39,335 nt of DNA from Frateuria sp. Soil773 (GTDB lineage Bacteria; Pseudomonadota; Gammaproteobacteria; Xanthomonadales; Rhodanobacteraceae): assembly GCF_001428405.1 (NCBI RefSeq), contig NZ_LMSL01000016.1:14470-53804 (forward strand), given 5' to 3'. The position numbers were made by a program, and so were the translations under genes. The notes beneath the pieces were generated by a model that saw only the letters and a program-made list of their open reading frames with translations, had not been told where the DNA came from and searched no databases. Positions 26,380 to 36,444 of this stretch are shown in pieces (positions within the stretch are counted from its first letter, which is position 1; each line of letters starts with the position of its first letter).

Positions 26380-27261
26380 ATGCCGGATCGGGACCTGCCC
26401 TCGCTGCACGCCCTGCGCGCCTTCGAGGCGGCCGCGCGGCTGGGCAGCATGAGCCTGGCCGCACGGGAACTGCACGTCACCCACGGCGCGATCAGCCGGC
26501 AGGTGCGCATACTGGAGGAGGCGCTGGGCGAGCCGCTGTTCCAGCGCCAGGGCCGCGGCATCGAGGCCACCGAGGCGGGGCGGCGCCTGCAGGAAAGCTG
26601 CCAGGCCGCCTTCGGCCAGCTGCGCGAGGGCTGGGCGAGGCTGCGGCGCGAACGGGCGGGCGCGCTGGTGCTGGGCTGCTCGGGCAGCGTGCTGGCGCGC
26701 TGGATGATCCCGCGGCTGGAACGCCTGCGCCATGAGCTGCCGTCCCTGACCCTGCACCTGGCCGCCCAGGAGGAGCCGGCCAGCCTGGCCGGCGTGGATG
26801 CCGCGCTGCTGCTGGCATCGCCACCGTGGCCCGCCACGTGGCAGGTGCACGACCTGGCGCCCGAGCGCATCGGCCCGGTACTCAGCCCGCGCTACCCCGG
26901 CGCCATGCGCCTGGCCGCCATGCCCGCCATCGCGCTGTGCGACGAGCCGCTGCTCTATACCGCCTCGCGCCCGCAGGCCTGGTCCGAATGGGCGCGGGCG
27001 ATGGGCCTGGCACCCGATGCGCTGCGCCAGGCGCAGGCCCTGCCGCACCTGTACTTCCTGCTGGAAGCCGCGGCCGCGGGGCTGGGCGTGGCGATCGCGC
27101 CGCAGCCGCTGGTCGCCGACGACCTCGCCAGCGGGCGACTGCTGGCGCCCTGGGGCTTCTGCGACACCGGTGGCCGCTGGGTACTGGCGACGACGCGGAC
27201 CGGCGACACGCGCGTCGCCGAACTGGCCGCTTGGGCGCGGGCCGAACTGGCCGGCCCTTGA
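26380..27261 (+). CDS. LysR-family regulator, TrpI/GcvA-like
   Basis: 293 aa. The N-terminal HTH (SLHALRAFEAAARLGSMSLAARELHVTHGAISRQVRILEEALGEPLFQ in pieces) with LPSLHALRAFEAAARLGS and VTHGAISRQVRILE is typical of the GcvA/TrpI subgroup. The effector domain has ALVLGCSGSVLARWMIPRLERLR and the late LYFLLEAAAAGLGVAIAPQPLV block. Its position divergent from trpBA strongly suggests that it activates trpBA in response to indole-3-glycerol phosphate, as TrpI does in Pseudomonas (inference from context and family). Confidence 0.92.
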   Translation: MPDRDLPSLHALRAFEAAARLGSMSLAARELHVTHGAISRQVRILEEALGEPLFQRQGRGIEATEAGRRLQESCQAAFGQLREGWARLRRERAGALVLGCSGSVLARWMIPRLERLRHELPSLTLHLAAQEEPASLAGVDAALLLASPPWPATWQVHDLAPERIGPVLSPRYPGAMRLAAMPAIALCDEPLLYTASRPQAWSEWARAMGLAPDALRQAQALPHLYFLLEAAAAGLGVAIAPQPLVADDLASGRLLAPWGFCDTGGRWVLATTRTGDTRVAELAAWARAELAGP

Positions 27262-27456
27262 GGCGAGAGAAGCCGGGCCCCGTGCGACGGGCGCTGCCCA
27301 CCTGATCGGTGGTTATGCGAAAGAGTCCCGCACGCTCGCCGATGGAAGCATCGAACGTCGCCGATGCGGAGCATCACTGCTCATCCAGCCGGACCGGACC
27401 AATGTCCCGGTGCAGCCGATCCACCGGAGCGCCACGGCGCGCCTGCAACGAGTTCG

Positions 27457-28086
27457 CTAGGCCGCCCGCGCGTCCGCCGCGCGCACCGCGGCGATGAAGG
27501 CTTCCATCCGCGCGGCATCCTTGATGCCCGGCGACGCCTCGATGCCGCTGGCTACGTCCACGCCCCACGGCCGCGCGATGCGGACCGCCTCGGCCACGTT
27601 GCCTGCATGCAGCCCGCCGGCCAGCACCAGCGGCTGCGCGAGGTCGCGCGGCATCAGCGACCAGTCGAAGGCCTTGCCGCTGCCGCCGGCCTCGCCCAGG
27701 CCGTGGCCGTCCAGCAGCAGGCCCGAGGCGTGCGGATACCGGCGCAGGCGCGGCAAGGCGGCCTCGCCCTCGCCCATCGCGACCGCCTTGAGGAACGGAT
27801 GGCCGAAACCCGCGCACCAGTCGTCGCTTTCGCCGCCGTGGAACTGCAGCAGGCTCGGCCGCACCGTGCGCACCACCTCGTCCACCATGGCCGCGTCGTC
27901 GTCCATGAACAGGGCCACCGTGACGACGAACGGCGGCACGGCGCGCACGATCGCCTGCGCCTGGGCCACCGATACCTTGCGCGGGCTGCGCGCGGCGAAC
28001 ACCACGCCGATGGCGTCGGCGCCGAGTTGCGCGGCGAGCAGGGCATCCTCGATCCGGGTCATGCCGCAACACTTGATGCGCGTCAT
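27457..28086 (-). CDS. trpF: Phosphoribosylanthranilate isomerase
   Basis: 209 aa, a TIM barrel performing the Amadori rearrangement in tryptophan synthesis. The catalytic cysteine is C7 in [10 protein letters not shown]; the general acid Asp lies in [31 protein letters not shown] and the phosphate-binding [13 protein letters not shown] and [16 protein letters not shown] complete the fold. Its start overlaps the truA stop (ATGA), so the two are translationally coupled. The 195-bp gap to the LysR gene downstream contains no recognisable feature. Confidence 0.96.
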   Translation of the reverse strand: MTRIKCCGMTRIEDALLAAQLGADAIGVVFAARSPRKVSVAQAQAIVRAVPPFVVTVALFMDDDAAMVDEVVRTVRPSLLQFHGGESDDWCAGFGHPFLKAVAMGEGEAALPRLRRYPHASGLLLDGHGLGEAGGSGKAFDWSLMPRDLAQPLVLAGGLHAGNVAEAVRIARPWGVDVASGIEASPGIKDAARMEAFIAAVRAADARAA

Positions 28087-28865
28087 GCGGCCTCCCCGGC
28101 CAGGCTGACCTCGGGCGGCAATCCCCAATGGGCCTCGTAGCGCGGCCCGATGAAGGTCAGCCCGGACGACGGCGCGGTCGGCCCGGCCGCCTCGCGGTCG
28201 CGGCCGGCCAGCAACGCGCCCATCCATTCCACCGGCTGCTCGCCTCGCCCGATCGGCAGCAGCGAACCGACGATGTTGCGCACCATGTGGTGCAGGAAGG
28301 CGTTGGCCTCGATCTCCACCAGCACCTGCTCGCCCTCGCGCCGCACGCTCACCGCGAGCACCGCGCGGCGCGCGTGCGCAGCCTGGCAGGTGATCGCGCG
28401 GAACGCGGTGAAATCGTGCTCGCCGACCAGCGCCTGCGCGGCCTCGTGCATGCGCCGTGCGTCGAGCGGGTGGCGCTCCCAGGTCACGTAGCGCGCTTCC
28501 AGCGCCGCGCGCACCGGCCGGTTGAGGATGGCGTAGCGGTAGCGGCGGCTGCGCGCCGAGAAGCGCGCGTGGAAATCCTCCGCCACCGGCTGCGCCCACA
28601 GCACGGCCACGCTGGGCGGCAGGTTCGAGCAGGCGCCGAGCACCCAGCCGCGCAGGTCGCGCCGCACCTCGGTGTCGAAATGCACCACCTGGCAGCGCCC
28701 GTGCACGCCCGCGTCGGTGCGCCCGGCGCAGGTCACCTGCACCGGATGCGCGGCGACGAACGACAGCGCCTGCTCCACCGCCGCCTGCACGGTCGGGCCG
28801 TGGCTCAGCCGCTGCCAGCCGGAGAAGCCGGTGCCGTCGTATTCGATGCCAAGGGCGATGCGCAT
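28083..28865 (-). CDS. truA: tRNA pseudouridine(38-40) synthase
   Basis: 260 aa from ATG 28865 (nine codons shorter than the open frame, matching family N-termini [18 protein letters not shown]). The catalytic aspartate is D51 in [11 protein letters not shown]. Other blocks are [25 protein letters not shown] and [22 protein letters not shown]. It modifies uridines in the anticodon stem-loop of many tRNAs. It follows fimV in the conserved order and precedes trpF with an ATGA overlap. Confidence 0.97.
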   Translation of the reverse strand: MRIALGIEYDGTGFSGWQRLSHGPTVQAAVEQALSFVAAHPVQVTCAGRTDAGVHGRCQVVHFDTEVRRDLRGWVLGACSNLPPSVAVLWAQPVAEDFHARFSARSRRYRYAILNRPVRAALEARYVTWERHPLDARRMHEAAQALVGEHDFTAFRAITCQAAHARRAVLAVSVRREGEQVLVEIEANAFLHHMVRNIVGSLLPIGRGEQPVEWMGALLAGRDREAAGPTAPSSGLTFIGPRYEAHWGLPPEVSLAGEAA

Positions 28866-28910
28866 GGGAATCGGGGAATCCAGGGCAGCCAAGATTAGCA
28901 GTTGCCCAAA

Positions 28911-28941
28911 CGCATCGGGCCGGCAAGGCCGGCCCGATGCG
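28911..28941. terminator. Terminator between fimV and truA
   Basis: A perfect 14-bp stem, left arm CGCATCGGGCCGGC, closes on a three-base loop and its right arm ends at 28941. On the minus strand it begins 22 bases after the fimV stop and exits into TTTGGGC, which ends the fimV transcript before truA. Confidence 0.78.
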
Positions 28942-28963
28942 CGGGTCGAACGGACGGCGGCGC

Positions 28964-31294
28964 CTAGGACAGGTTTTCCAGCAGTTGCCTGGCGGTGTCC
29001 TTCTGCATCTGGCTGCCCTCGCCGAGCACTTCCTCGAGCATGGCGCGGGCGCCTTCGCTGTCGCCCATGTCCAGGTAGGCCCGGGCGAGATCGAGCTTGG
29101 TGTCGATCGGGTCGTCGCTGAACTGCCCCAGCTCGTGGATGCCGGCATCGGCTTCCGGCTCGTCGAAGCGCCAGCCGCCGAGCGGCTCGCTCTCCGCCTC
29201 GGCGACCGGATCGGCATGCGCGGCCGGGGCCATCGGCTCGATCCCGGCCTCCGGCGAGGGCTCGTCCTCCGTCGCCGCCGGCGTGGCCGGGCCGGCCTGG
29301 ACGGGCGGCGTCAGGTTGAAGTCGAAGTGGTATTCGCTGACCTTCTGGCGCGGCGGCAGCGGCGGCATCGCCGGCGCCTGCAGCACGGTCTCGTCGGACG
29401 AGGCGGCGTAGTGGTCCAGGTCGAAGGCATTGAGCGCGTCGCGCTCGTCCTCCGCCGTCTCGGCATGCTCGGCATGGCTACCGTCGAGGAACAGCGGATG
29501 GCCCGGCGCGAGATCGCGCCCCATGCCGACCACGTCCTGCCATTCCGGCTGCTGCGGATCGGTCACGTGGGCGTGCATGGCCTCGGCGGCCGCCTCGAAA
29601 TGCTCGACGTCGCGTCGGCCGTAGTACAGGCTGACCAGTTCCAGGTGCAGGCCGACGTCGTCCGGATGCTCGGCCAGCTGGTCGAGCAGTTCGTCCTGGT
29701 CCGGATCGGCGCTGCCTTCGGGCAGCGGCGCGACGCCGCCGAAACGGTCGGCCAGCGACGAGCCCGACGGAACAGCCGGCTTCGCCGGCTTGCGGCGGCG
29801 CCCCAGCACGGCGAACAGGAGCAGCAGCACGATCGCGCCCAGCCCCGCGGCCCAGGCCCAGGTCTGCATGTACCAGGGCTCTTCCAGCGATGCGGCCGGC
29901 GTGGCGGGATGGCTGCGCGCGGCGGGCGCCGGCTTGGCCTTGGCCGGAGCCGGCTGGACCGCGGCCGGCGGCGGCGTGGCCGTCGAGGCGGCACTGGCCG
30001 CCACAGCGCCGGTGGCAGCGGCCGTAGCGGCGGTATCCGCCGTGGCGGGGCCGGTCGTGGCGGCGCTGGACGGCGCGGCGGCCGTCTCCTTGAGGGCGGA
30101 CACCTCGACCGCCGCCGCGCCGGCGGCCGCATGGGCGGTACTCGCCGCCGCGGGCTCGGCCGGCAGGTTCGCAACCTTGCGCGCCTCGGCGAGCTTGCGC
30201 TGGAGATCGGCGATCTCGTTGTCCTTCAGCGACAGCAGGCGTTCGTTCTTGCCGTTGATGTCTTCCAGGTCCTTCAGGCGCGACTTCAGCTCGCTGCCCT
30301 GCTGCTGCAGCGCGGTGAGCATCTCCTGGCTGCGCGCGAGATCCTGGCGCAGGGCGGCGGAAGCCTCGCCCTTGCCGCCGCGCGCGCCGGCGCTCTTGCC
30401 GCCTTCCGCGGCCGGCACCAGGGTCAGCCGGTCCGCCACGTCGGCGGCGCCGGACGGCGCGCTGGACGTGCCGGCACGGGTCGCCGCATCGGCCACCGTG
30501 GTCGGCGCCGAGGCGGCGCCGCTGCGCCAGTCGCCGTTCTGCCGGCGCACTTCGGCCACCGCGGCGGCCACGGCCATGGCCTGGGCCTCCTGGCTGGTCG
30601 GCACGCGCAGCACGGCGCCGCTCTTCAGTGCATTGATGTTGTCGCGGTAGAACGCATCCGGGTTGGCCTGCTTGAGCGCCAGCATCATCTGGTTGACGTC
30701 GGTGCCGGCCGGCGCGGTGAGCCGCGCGATGCCGGACAGGGTCTGGCCGCGCTCGACCGGGCCGTACTTGCCGTCGCTGGTCACCACCGCGCGGGAGGCC
30801 GGCGCCGGCTGGCGCTGCGGCGCCGCGGCGGCCGCGCGCGCGGGGCGGCTCGGCGCGCTGCGTGCCGGGGCGGCGGCCGGCGCCCCGGCGGTCGCCTGTG
30901 CGGCGCCCGGCGGATCGAGCAGGATGGCGTATTCGCGCACGCTCTTGCCGGCGGCGCTGCTGACCTCGACCAGCAGGTCCAGGTAGGGATCGTTGACCGC
31001 CGCGGTGCTGGTGATGCGGATCACCCTGTGCTCGCCGGTGCCCGCGACGCTGAACTGCAACGGGATGCCGGGACGGCCGGCGCTGATGCCGGCGCGGGCG
31101 AAATCCTCGGCCGAGGCCAGCCGGGCGCTGAGGTTGCGCAGTTCCGCCGGGCTCTCGGGCGTCAACGGGATTTCCGCCAGCAGCGGCTGGCCCAGCGCCG
31201 ACTTCACCTGGATCTGGCCCAGCTCCAGCGCCACCGCCTGGCTGCTGCCCAGAGCGAGCGCCAACAGCGCCGACAGTTTCAACGAACGATTCAT
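28964..31294 (-). CDS. fimV: FimV/HubP-like peptidoglycan-binding polar hub protein
   Basis: 776 aa. A signal peptide ([22 protein letters not shown]) leads to the FimV N-terminal domain, [30 protein letters not shown] to about residue 135, followed by an Ala/Pro linker. A LysM peptidoglycan-binding domain is at about 170-235 ([43 protein letters not shown]). A coiled coil at about 300-370 ([22 protein letters not shown]) precedes an Ala/Thr-rich stretch and one transmembrane helix at about 475-498. The acidic cytoplasmic part ends in a TPR-like FimV domain, [30 protein letters not shown]. FimV organises type IV pili and cell poles. A GGGGGAG ribosome site fixes the start. Confidence 0.95.
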   Translation of the reverse strand: MNRSLKLSALLALALGSSQAVALELGQIQVKSALGQPLLAEIPLTPESPAELRNLSARLASAEDFARAGISAGRPGIPLQFSVAGTGEHRVIRITSTAAVNDPYLDLLVEVSSAAGKSVREYAILLDPPGAAQATAGAPAAAPARSAPSRPARAAAAAPQRQPAPASRAVVTSDGKYGPVERGQTLSGIARLTAPAGTDVNQMMLALKQANPDAFYRDNINALKSGAVLRVPTSQEAQAMAVAAAVAEVRRQNGDWRSGAASAPTTVADAATRAGTSSAPSGAADVADRLTLVPAAEGGKSAGARGGKGEASAALRQDLARSQEMLTALQQQGSELKSRLKDLEDINGKNERLLSLKDNEIADLQRKLAEARKVANLPAEPAAASTAHAAAGAAAVEVSALKETAAAPSSAATTGPATADTAATAAATGAVAASAASTATPPPAAVQPAPAKAKPAPAARSHPATPAASLEEPWYMQTWAWAAGLGAIVLLLLFAVLGRRRKPAKPAVPSGSSLADRFGGVAPLPEGSADPDQDELLDQLAEHPDDVGLHLELVSLYYGRRDVEHFEAAAEAMHAHVTDPQQPEWQDVVGMGRDLAPGHPLFLDGSHAEHAETAEDERDALNAFDLDHYAASSDETVLQAPAMPPLPPRQKVSEYHFDFNLTPPVQAGPATPAATEDEPSPEAGIEPMAPAAHADPVAEAESEPLGGWRFDEPEADAGIHELGQFSDDPIDTKLDLARAYLDMGDSEGARAMLEEVLGEGSQMQKDTARQLLENLS

Positions 31295-31477
31295 CGCGTG
31301 CTCCCCCGAACGACCGTGACGCCTATCTATGGTGTCTGTCTATCTTTATGTGCGTATGGTGCGTGCGCGCCCTCGCCGAGGCGGCGACGACCGAAACGAG
31401 GTGCCACTTTAAGTTAGTTGCAAGTCAATCAACAATAGCCGCGGCGAACGCTTACGGCGCATTGCTGTGGCGGGTTC

Positions 31478-31789
31478 TCATTTTTGGGGCGGATTTTCAC
31501 GCTGCCGTGGGGCGGCGGCGGCCCGGGCGGCGTCGAGCTGGCGCTGCAGCTCGGCGATCTCGCGCTCCTGCTGCCGCAGCCGCTCGCCGGCCTGGCGCCC
31601 CTTCGATTCCTGCCGGTCGACCTGGCGCCGAAGCGCGCCGACCTCCCGGTCGCGCTGCCGCAACTGCTTCTGCAGCGCGGCCGGCGTGGCGGCGGAAGCC
31701 GCGGCGGCCGGCGCATCGCCGGCCACGGCCAGCGCCGGCAGCGCGCCGAGCGCCATCCCGCCCAGCGCCAGCCATGCCCGGCAACGCAT
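31478..31789 (-). CDS. Small exported coiled-coil protein
   Basis: 103 aa. A signal peptide (MRCRAWLALGGMALGALPALAVAG) is followed by a single long heptad-rich helix: ALQKQLRQRDREVGALRRQVDRQESKGRQ and LRQQEREIAELQRQLDAARAAA, with leucines at coiled-coil spacing. It starts inside the asd stop codon (TGATG, one base shared), so it is translationally coupled to asd, and it lies directly before fimV. No family is recognised, but the placement beside fimV hints at a periplasmic role with that protein (inference). The 183-bp gap to fimV holds an AT-rich promoter-like patch (TTGATTGACTT on the minus strand) but no gene. Confidence 0.75.
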   Translation of the reverse strand: MRCRAWLALGGMALGALPALAVAGDAPAAAASAATPAALQKQLRQRDREVGALRRQVDRQESKGRQAGERLRQQEREIAELQRQLDAARAAAAPRQRENPPQK

Positions 31790-32817
31790 CAGAGGTAGTC
31801 CTCGATCAGCCGCTCGGCGATCTGCACCGCGTTGAGCGCCGCGCCCTTGCGGATGTTGTCCGAGACGATCCACATGTCCAGGCCACGGTCGTGCGAGATG
31901 TCCTCGCGGATGCGGCCGACGAACACCGGGTCCTTGCCGGCCACGTCGCCCACCGGAGTGGGATAGCCGCCGGCCTTGCGCTCGTCCATCACCACCACGC
32001 CGTCGGCGTGCTCCAGCAGTTCGCGGGTCTGCTCGGCGGTGATCTTGTCGCGCGTCTCGACGTGCACCGCCTCGGAGTGGCCGTAGAACACCGGCACGCG
32101 CGCCGCGGTGGGGTTCACCGCGATGGAGTCGTCCTCCAGGATCTTGCGCGTCTCCCACACCATCTTCATTTCTTCCTTGGTGTAGCCGTTGGGCTGGAAC
32201 TCGTCGATGTGCGGGATCACGTTGAAGGCGATCTGCTTGGGAAACTTCTTCGGTTCCGCCTCCTGGAAGTTGAGCAGGGCCGCGGTCTGCCTGCCCAGTT
32301 CCTCCATGCCCACGCGGCCCGCACCGGACACCGACTGGTAGGTAGCCACGTTGATGCGCTCGATGCCCACCGCACGGTGGATCGGCGCCAGCGCCACCAG
32401 CATCTGCATGGTCGAGCAATTGGGGTTGGCGATGATGCCGCGCGTGGTGTACTGGGCGATGGCATGCGGGTTCACCTCGCTCACCACCAGCGGGATGTCG
32501 TCCTGGTAGCGGAACTCGGAGGTGTTGTCGATCACCACCGCGCCCGCCGCCGCCGCGCGCGGCACATGCACCTTGCTCACCGAGCCGCCGGCGGAGAAGA
32601 ACGCGATGTCCACGCCGGCGAAGTCGTAGTCCTCGAGGTTGCGCACCGTTATCTGTTTGCCGGCGAACTCCACCTTGCTGCCGGCGGAACGCTCGCTGGC
32701 CAGCGGCACCAGCTCGCTGATCGGGAACTGGCGCTCGGCGAGGATGGCGAGCAGGGTCTCGCCCACGGCGCCGGTGGCGCCGACCATCGCAACCTTGTAA
32801 CTGCTCTTCTTGCTCAT
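31789..32817 (-). CDS. asd: Aspartate-semialdehyde dehydrogenase
   Basis: 342 aa. It reduces aspartyl phosphate to aspartate semialdehyde with NADPH, at the branch to lysine, diaminopimelate, threonine and methionine. Motifs are the nucleotide loop VAMVGATGAVGE, IAFFSAGGSVS, the active-site cysteine C134 in GIIANPNCSTMQM, and GHSEAVHVETRDK with the catalytic His. This belongs to the shorter, Gram-positive-like Asd form. Its start overlaps the stop of the hydroxyacid dehydrogenase (ATGA) and its stop overlaps the next gene. Confidence 0.97.
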   Translation of the reverse strand: MSKKSSYKVAMVGATGAVGETLLAILAERQFPISELVPLASERSAGSKVEFAGKQITVRNLEDYDFAGVDIAFFSAGGSVSKVHVPRAAAAGAVVIDNTSEFRYQDDIPLVVSEVNPHAIAQYTTRGIIANPNCSTMQMLVALAPIHRAVGIERINVATYQSVSGAGRVGMEELGRQTAALLNFQEAEPKKFPKQIAFNVIPHIDEFQPNGYTKEEMKMVWETRKILEDDSIAVNPTAARVPVFYGHSEAVHVETRDKITAEQTRELLEHADGVVVMDERKAGGYPTPVGDVAGKDPVFVGRIREDISHDRGLDMWIVSDNIRKGAALNAVQIAERLIEDYL

Positions 32818-33854
32818 CGGGTGGGTTCTTCACGGGTGGGGAAAGGGGCGCGGGCCACGACGGCCAGCGCTTCGGGATTCAGCAGGTTCGGCGGATGCCC
32901 GGCATGCGGGCCATGGCCGAACAGCGCCAGCACATTGTCCACCGCCACGGCGGTCATCGCGCGGCGGGTATCGGTCGTGGCGCTGGCGATATGCGGGCTG
33001 AGCAGCACGTTGTCGAGCGCGAGCAGGTCCGGATGCACGCGCGGCTCGCCCTCGAACACGTCCAGCCCGGCGGCGGCAAGGCGGCCTTCGCGCAGCGCGG
33101 CGGCCAGTGCCGCGTCGTCCACGATGCCGCCGCGGGCCACATTCACCAGCACCGCGGTGGGCTTCATCTGCGCCAGCTCGGCGGCGCCGACGGCGTGGCG
33201 GGTTTCCGGCGTCAGCGGCAGCACCAGCACGAGGAAATCGGATTCGCGCAGCAGCTCCGCCTTGTCCACGTAGCGGGCGCGGCATTCGCGCTCGACATCC
33301 GCGGGCAGGCGCGAGCGGTTGTGGTAGAGCACCGGCATGCCGAAGCCCTGCGCGCGCCGCGCGATGGCCTGGCCGATCCGGCCCATGCCTAGGATGCCCA
33401 GCACATGGCCGCGCACGTCGGCGCCCAGCCACTCCTTGAACTCGGTGGCGTGCCACTGCCCCGCGCGCAGCCAGCGCTCGGCGGCACCCATGCGTCGCGC
33501 CGCGCCCAGCAGCAGCGCCCAGGCGTAGTCGGCCACGCTCTCGTTGAGCACGTCGGCGGTATTGGAGGCGGCGATGCCGGCGGCGACGAGTGCGGCCAGG
33601 TCGAGGTTGTCGTAGCCCACCGCGAGGTTGGCGACGATGCGCAGCCGCGTCGCGCCGGCCACCGCGGCCGCGTCCACGCGCTCCTTCAGGCCCACGATGG
33701 CGGCATCGCAGCCGGCCAGCTTCGCCGCCAGTTCGGCCGGGGCGAACTTCGCCTCCCGCGTTTCCTCGCGCACCTCGAAATGTGGCCGCAGCCGCGCGAT
33801 CTCGCTGTCGAAGGTGGGGCGCGACACCCAGACGACCGGTTTGTTGCCTGCCAT
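32814..33854 (-). CDS. D-isomer-specific 2-hydroxyacid dehydrogenase (glyoxylate/hydroxypyruvate reductase-like)
   Basis: 346 aa, NAD(P)H-dependent. The nucleotide fold has GILGMGRIGQ (GxGxxG at 156-161). The catalytic residues are R241 (VNVARGG), E270 (DVFEGEP) and H288 (LSPHIASAT). N-terminal blocks such as IVANLAVGYDNLDL and NTADVLNESVADYAWALLL are those of GhrB/GyaR-type reductases; lack of a PdxB-type C-terminal domain argues against PdxB. It sits in a tight cluster with aroC (28-bp gap) and asd (ATGA overlap). It may serve serine/glycine or pyridoxal metabolism, but the exact substrate is not shown. Confidence 0.92.
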   Translation of the reverse strand: MAGNKPVVWVSRPTFDSEIARLRPHFEVREETREAKFAPAELAAKLAGCDAAIVGLKERVDAAAVAGATRLRIVANLAVGYDNLDLAALVAAGIAASNTADVLNESVADYAWALLLGAARRMGAAERWLRAGQWHATEFKEWLGADVRGHVLGILGMGRIGQAIARRAQGFGMPVLYHNRSRLPADVERECRARYVDKAELLRESDFLVLVLPLTPETRHAVGAAELAQMKPTAVLVNVARGGIVDDAALAAALREGRLAAAGLDVFEGEPRVHPDLLALDNVLLSPHIASATTDTRRAMTAVAVDNVLALFGHGPHAGHPPNLLNPEALAVVARAPFPTREEPTR

Positions 33855-33882
33855 GTTCGCTCCAGCCTGCCGCGTCGGCTCT

Positions 33883-34971
33883 CTAGGGAATGCGCGGCGC
33901 CACGTCGCCCACGTCGCCGCACTGCGCTCGGTGGCGCAGCGCGTGGTCCATCAGCACCAGCGCCACCATCGCCTCGGCGATGGGCGTGGCGCGGATGCCG
34001 ACGCAGGGATCGTGGCGGCCCTTGGTCACCACCTCCACCGGCTCGCCGGCCAGGTTCACGCTGCGGCCGGGGATCAGGATGCTGGAAGTGGGCTTCAGCG
34101 CGATCGAGGCGACCACCGCCTGGCCCGTGCTGATGCCACCAAGGATGCCACCGGCATGATTGGACGTAAAGCCGTCCAAACACATCTCGTCGCGATGCTG
34201 GCTTCCGCGCTGCTCCACGGCCGCGAAACCGTCGCCGATCTCGACGCCCTTCACCGCGTTGATCGACATCAGCGCGCCGGCGAGGTCGCCGTCGAGCTTG
34301 CCGTAGATCGGCTCGCCCCAGCCCGGCGGCACGCCGTCGGCCACCACGGTGACGCGTGCGCCCACCGAGTCGCCGGACTTGCGCAGCGCGTCCATCGCCT
34401 TCTCCAGCGCCGGCACCTGCGCTGCGTCCGGCCAGAAGAACGGATTGCCTTCGACCGCGTCCCAGTCGAAGCCCTCGTGTGCGATGTCGCCCAGTTGCGC
34501 GAGGTAGCCGCGCACGCGCACGCCGTGGCGCTCGGCCAGCCACTTCTTGGCGATCACCGCGGCGGCCACGCGCATGGTGGTCTCGCGCGCGGAGGAACGG
34601 CCGCCGCCGCGCGGGTCGCGGATGCCGTACTTCTGCCAGTAGGTGTAGTCGGCGTGGCCGGGCCGGAAGGTCGACGCGATGTCGCCGTAGTCCTTGCTGC
34701 GCTGGTCGGTGTTGCGGACCAGCAGCGCGATCGGCGTGCCGGTGGTCCTGCCCTCGTAGACGCCGGAAAGGATCTCCACCTCGTCGGCCTCGCGCCGCTG
34801 CGAGGTGTGCCGGCTCTTGCCGGTGGCGCGGCGGTCGAGGTCGCGGCGGAACTCGTCCGCGTCGATCGCCAGCCCCGGCGGGCAGCCGTCGATCACGCAG
34901 CCGATGGCCGGGCCGTGGCTTTCGCCGAAGGTGGTGACGGTGAAGAGCTTGCCGAAGGAGTTGCTGGACAC
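33883..34971 (-). CDS. aroC: Chorismate synthase
   Basis: 362 aa with a GTG start at 34971, the only codon that gives the family N-terminus [19 protein letters not shown]. It converts EPSP to chorismate with reduced FMN in the last shikimate step. Signatures are [55 protein letters not shown] and [11 protein letters not shown]. Length equals that of E. coli AroC (361). No strong ribosome site is visible before the GTG. A -10-like TATGCT lies about 50 bases upstream on the minus strand. Confidence 0.97.
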   Translation of the reverse strand: MSSNSFGKLFTVTTFGESHGPAIGCVIDGCPPGLAIDADEFRRDLDRRATGKSRHTSQRREADEVEILSGVYEGRTTGTPIALLVRNTDQRSKDYGDIASTFRPGHADYTYWQKYGIRDPRGGGRSSARETTMRVAAAVIAKKWLAERHGVRVRGYLAQLGDIAHEGFDWDAVEGNPFFWPDAAQVPALEKAMDALRKSGDSVGARVTVVADGVPPGWGEPIYGKLDGDLAGALMSINAVKGVEIGDGFAAVEQRGSQHRDEMCLDGFTSNHAGGILGGISTGQAVVASIALKPTSSILIPGRSVNLAGEPVEVVTKGRHDPCVGIRATPIAEAMVALVLMDHALRHRAQCGDVGDVAPRIP

Positions 34972-35167
34972 GGGAATCGGAACGTCCGCGGTAAAAGGGC
35001 TACAGCATACCCATGATCGCCGGCCGCTGCCGGCCCGATCCCTGGCGGATGCGCCCGCTACGCGAGGGCGACGCCGGCGGCGGGAGCGGCTTCGGCCGCG
35101 ATGCGCGGCAATTTCGCCGGTGAGGCGCACGGCCGACGCGGCTTGCGCGACTACGTCGCCAGGCGCC
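34972..35167. other. aroC upstream region
   Basis: No gene seen. It holds the likely aroC promoter (minus-strand TATGCT near 35009-35014) and then GC-rich sequence up to the composite repeat. Frames crossing it are shadows. Confidence 0.4.
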
Positions 35168-35446
35168 TGTTCACGATCTCAGACCTCCCGTGAAACATCA
35201 TCCCGGTGGCTCTCAACGGCCGCAGGACCGGTTAAGTTGGGATTCCCGCTCGTCATCCCAGCGGCTCTCAACGGTCGCAGGGCCGGTCAAGCTGGAGGCG
35301 CTTTTCAACAGCCGAAAGGCTGGTCATCCAGCGACCTCCCCCTTCTCCAAAACCTTAGAGGCGCTGGATCCCAGCTTGACCGGCCCTGCGGCCGTTGAGA
35401 GCCGCTGGAATGATGTTTCAGGGGGATACCTGGGAGACTTTAAACA
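35168..35446. repeat. Composite palindromic element, 279 bp, of the TGTTCA-ended family
   Basis: Left end TGTTCACGATCTCAGACCTCC and right end (reverse complement) TGTTTAAAGTCTCCCAGG plus TATCCCC match the ends of the elements at 7195 and 39284. Inside, a 38-bp unit with core GCGGCTCTCAACGGYCGCAG occurs twice direct (35203-35240, 35258-35294) and once inverted (35371-35408), so the interior can fold into a long arm. It also carries TCAACAGCCGAAAGGCTGG. Its right end abuts the prmB stop (14 bp away). Confidence 0.8.
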
Positions 35447-35460
35447 GACTCCAGGGGCAC

Positions 35461-36381
35461 CTACCGACGCGCCACCGCCACCGCGCGGATCGCCCCGGCA
35501 TGTTCCACCAGGTCGCGCCGCTCCAGCGCGAACACGCCCATCGCGCCGACCTTGAACTCGATCCACACGAACGGCACCTGCGGCAGCAGCGCGGCCAGCG
35601 CATGCTCGCTCTCGCCCACCTCGACGATCAGCAGGCCGTCGTCGGTAAGGTGGTCCGCCGCCTCGTCCAGCATGCGCAGGCACAGGTCCAGGCCGTCGGC
35701 GCCGGAGGTGAGGCCGAGCTTGGGCTCGTGGCTGTACTCGCCCGGCAGCGCGGCGTACTCGTCCTCGGTGACGTAGGGCGGGTTGGACACGATCAGGTCG
35801 TAGCGGCGGTCGGCGACCCCGCTGAACAGGTCCGAGCGGATCGCCTGGACGCGGCCCTCGACGTGCTGGAAGGCGATGTTCTCGCGCGCCAGCGACAGCG
35901 CCTCGTCGCTGATGTCGACGATGTCGACCTGCCAGTCGGGGTTGTACTCGGCCATCGCGATGCCGATGCAGCCCGAGCCGGTGCACAGGTCCAGCGCGCG
36001 CTCGACGCGGCGCTCGTCCAGCCACGGCGCGAAGCCCGACTCGATCAGCTCGGCGATCGGCGAGCGCGGCACCAGGGCGCGGCGGTCGCTCTTGAACTTC
36101 AGCCCGGCGAACCAGGTCTCGCCGACCAGGTAGGCCACCGGCAGGCGTTCGTCGACGCGCCGCTCGATCAGGCCCAGCACGCGCTCGCGCTCCCCGGCGG
36201 TGAGCCGGCCCGCGCCGTAGGCCGGCGGAATGTCCGGCGGCAGGTGCAGGCTTGCCAGCACCAGGTGGGTGGCCTCGTCGATCGGGTTGTCGTGGCTGTG
36301 GCCGAAGGTCAGCCCGGCGGCCGAGAAGCGGCTGGCGCCGTAGCGGATGAAGTCGATGATGGTGGCGAGTTCGGCGGTCAC
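35461..36381 (-). CDS. prmB: Ribosomal protein L3 N5-glutamine methyltransferase
   Basis: 306 aa with a GTG start at 36381. The SAM-binding motif is LDLCTGSGCIGIAMA (131-140 core) and the amide-methyltransferase NPPY is at 200-203 (DLIVSNPPYVTEDEY). The N-terminal helical domain begins LATIIDFIRYGASRFSAAGLTFGHSHDNPIDEATHLVL, which separates PrmB (L3) from PrmC (release factors). It methylates a glutamine of L3 during ribosome assembly. A perfect -10 TATAAT on the minus strand at 36420-36425 lies about 39 bases upstream. Confidence 0.94.
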   Translation of the reverse strand: MTAELATIIDFIRYGASRFSAAGLTFGHSHDNPIDEATHLVLASLHLPPDIPPAYGAGRLTAGERERVLGLIERRVDERLPVAYLVGETWFAGLKFKSDRRALVPRSPIAELIESGFAPWLDERRVERALDLCTGSGCIGIAMAEYNPDWQVDIVDISDEALSLARENIAFQHVEGRVQAIRSDLFSGVADRRYDLIVSNPPYVTEDEYAALPGEYSHEPKLGLTSGADGLDLCLRMLDEAADHLTDDGLLIVEVGESEHALAALLPQVPFVWIEFKVGAMGVFALERRDLVEHAGAIRAVAVARR

Positions 36382-36419
36382 GGACCTGGTCCTGGCGAGT
36401 GCGATGCAAAAGGCCGTGC

Positions 36420-36425
36420 ATTATA
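36420..36425 (-). promoter_or_regulatory. -10 element of prmB
   Basis: Reads TATAAT on the minus strand, the only perfect -10 hexamer I noted, placed to start transcription about 32 bases before the GTG. A REP-type hairpin lies immediately upstream and no good -35 is visible. Confidence 0.45.
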
Positions 36426-36444
36426 CGGCCCGCCGCGCGGCAAG

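Noticed and set aside
32814-33854. Erythronate-4-phosphate dehydrogenase PdxB
   Set aside because: Although pdxB lies near asd in enterobacteria, this protein lacks the PdxB C-terminal dimerisation domain and has GhrB-like blocks.
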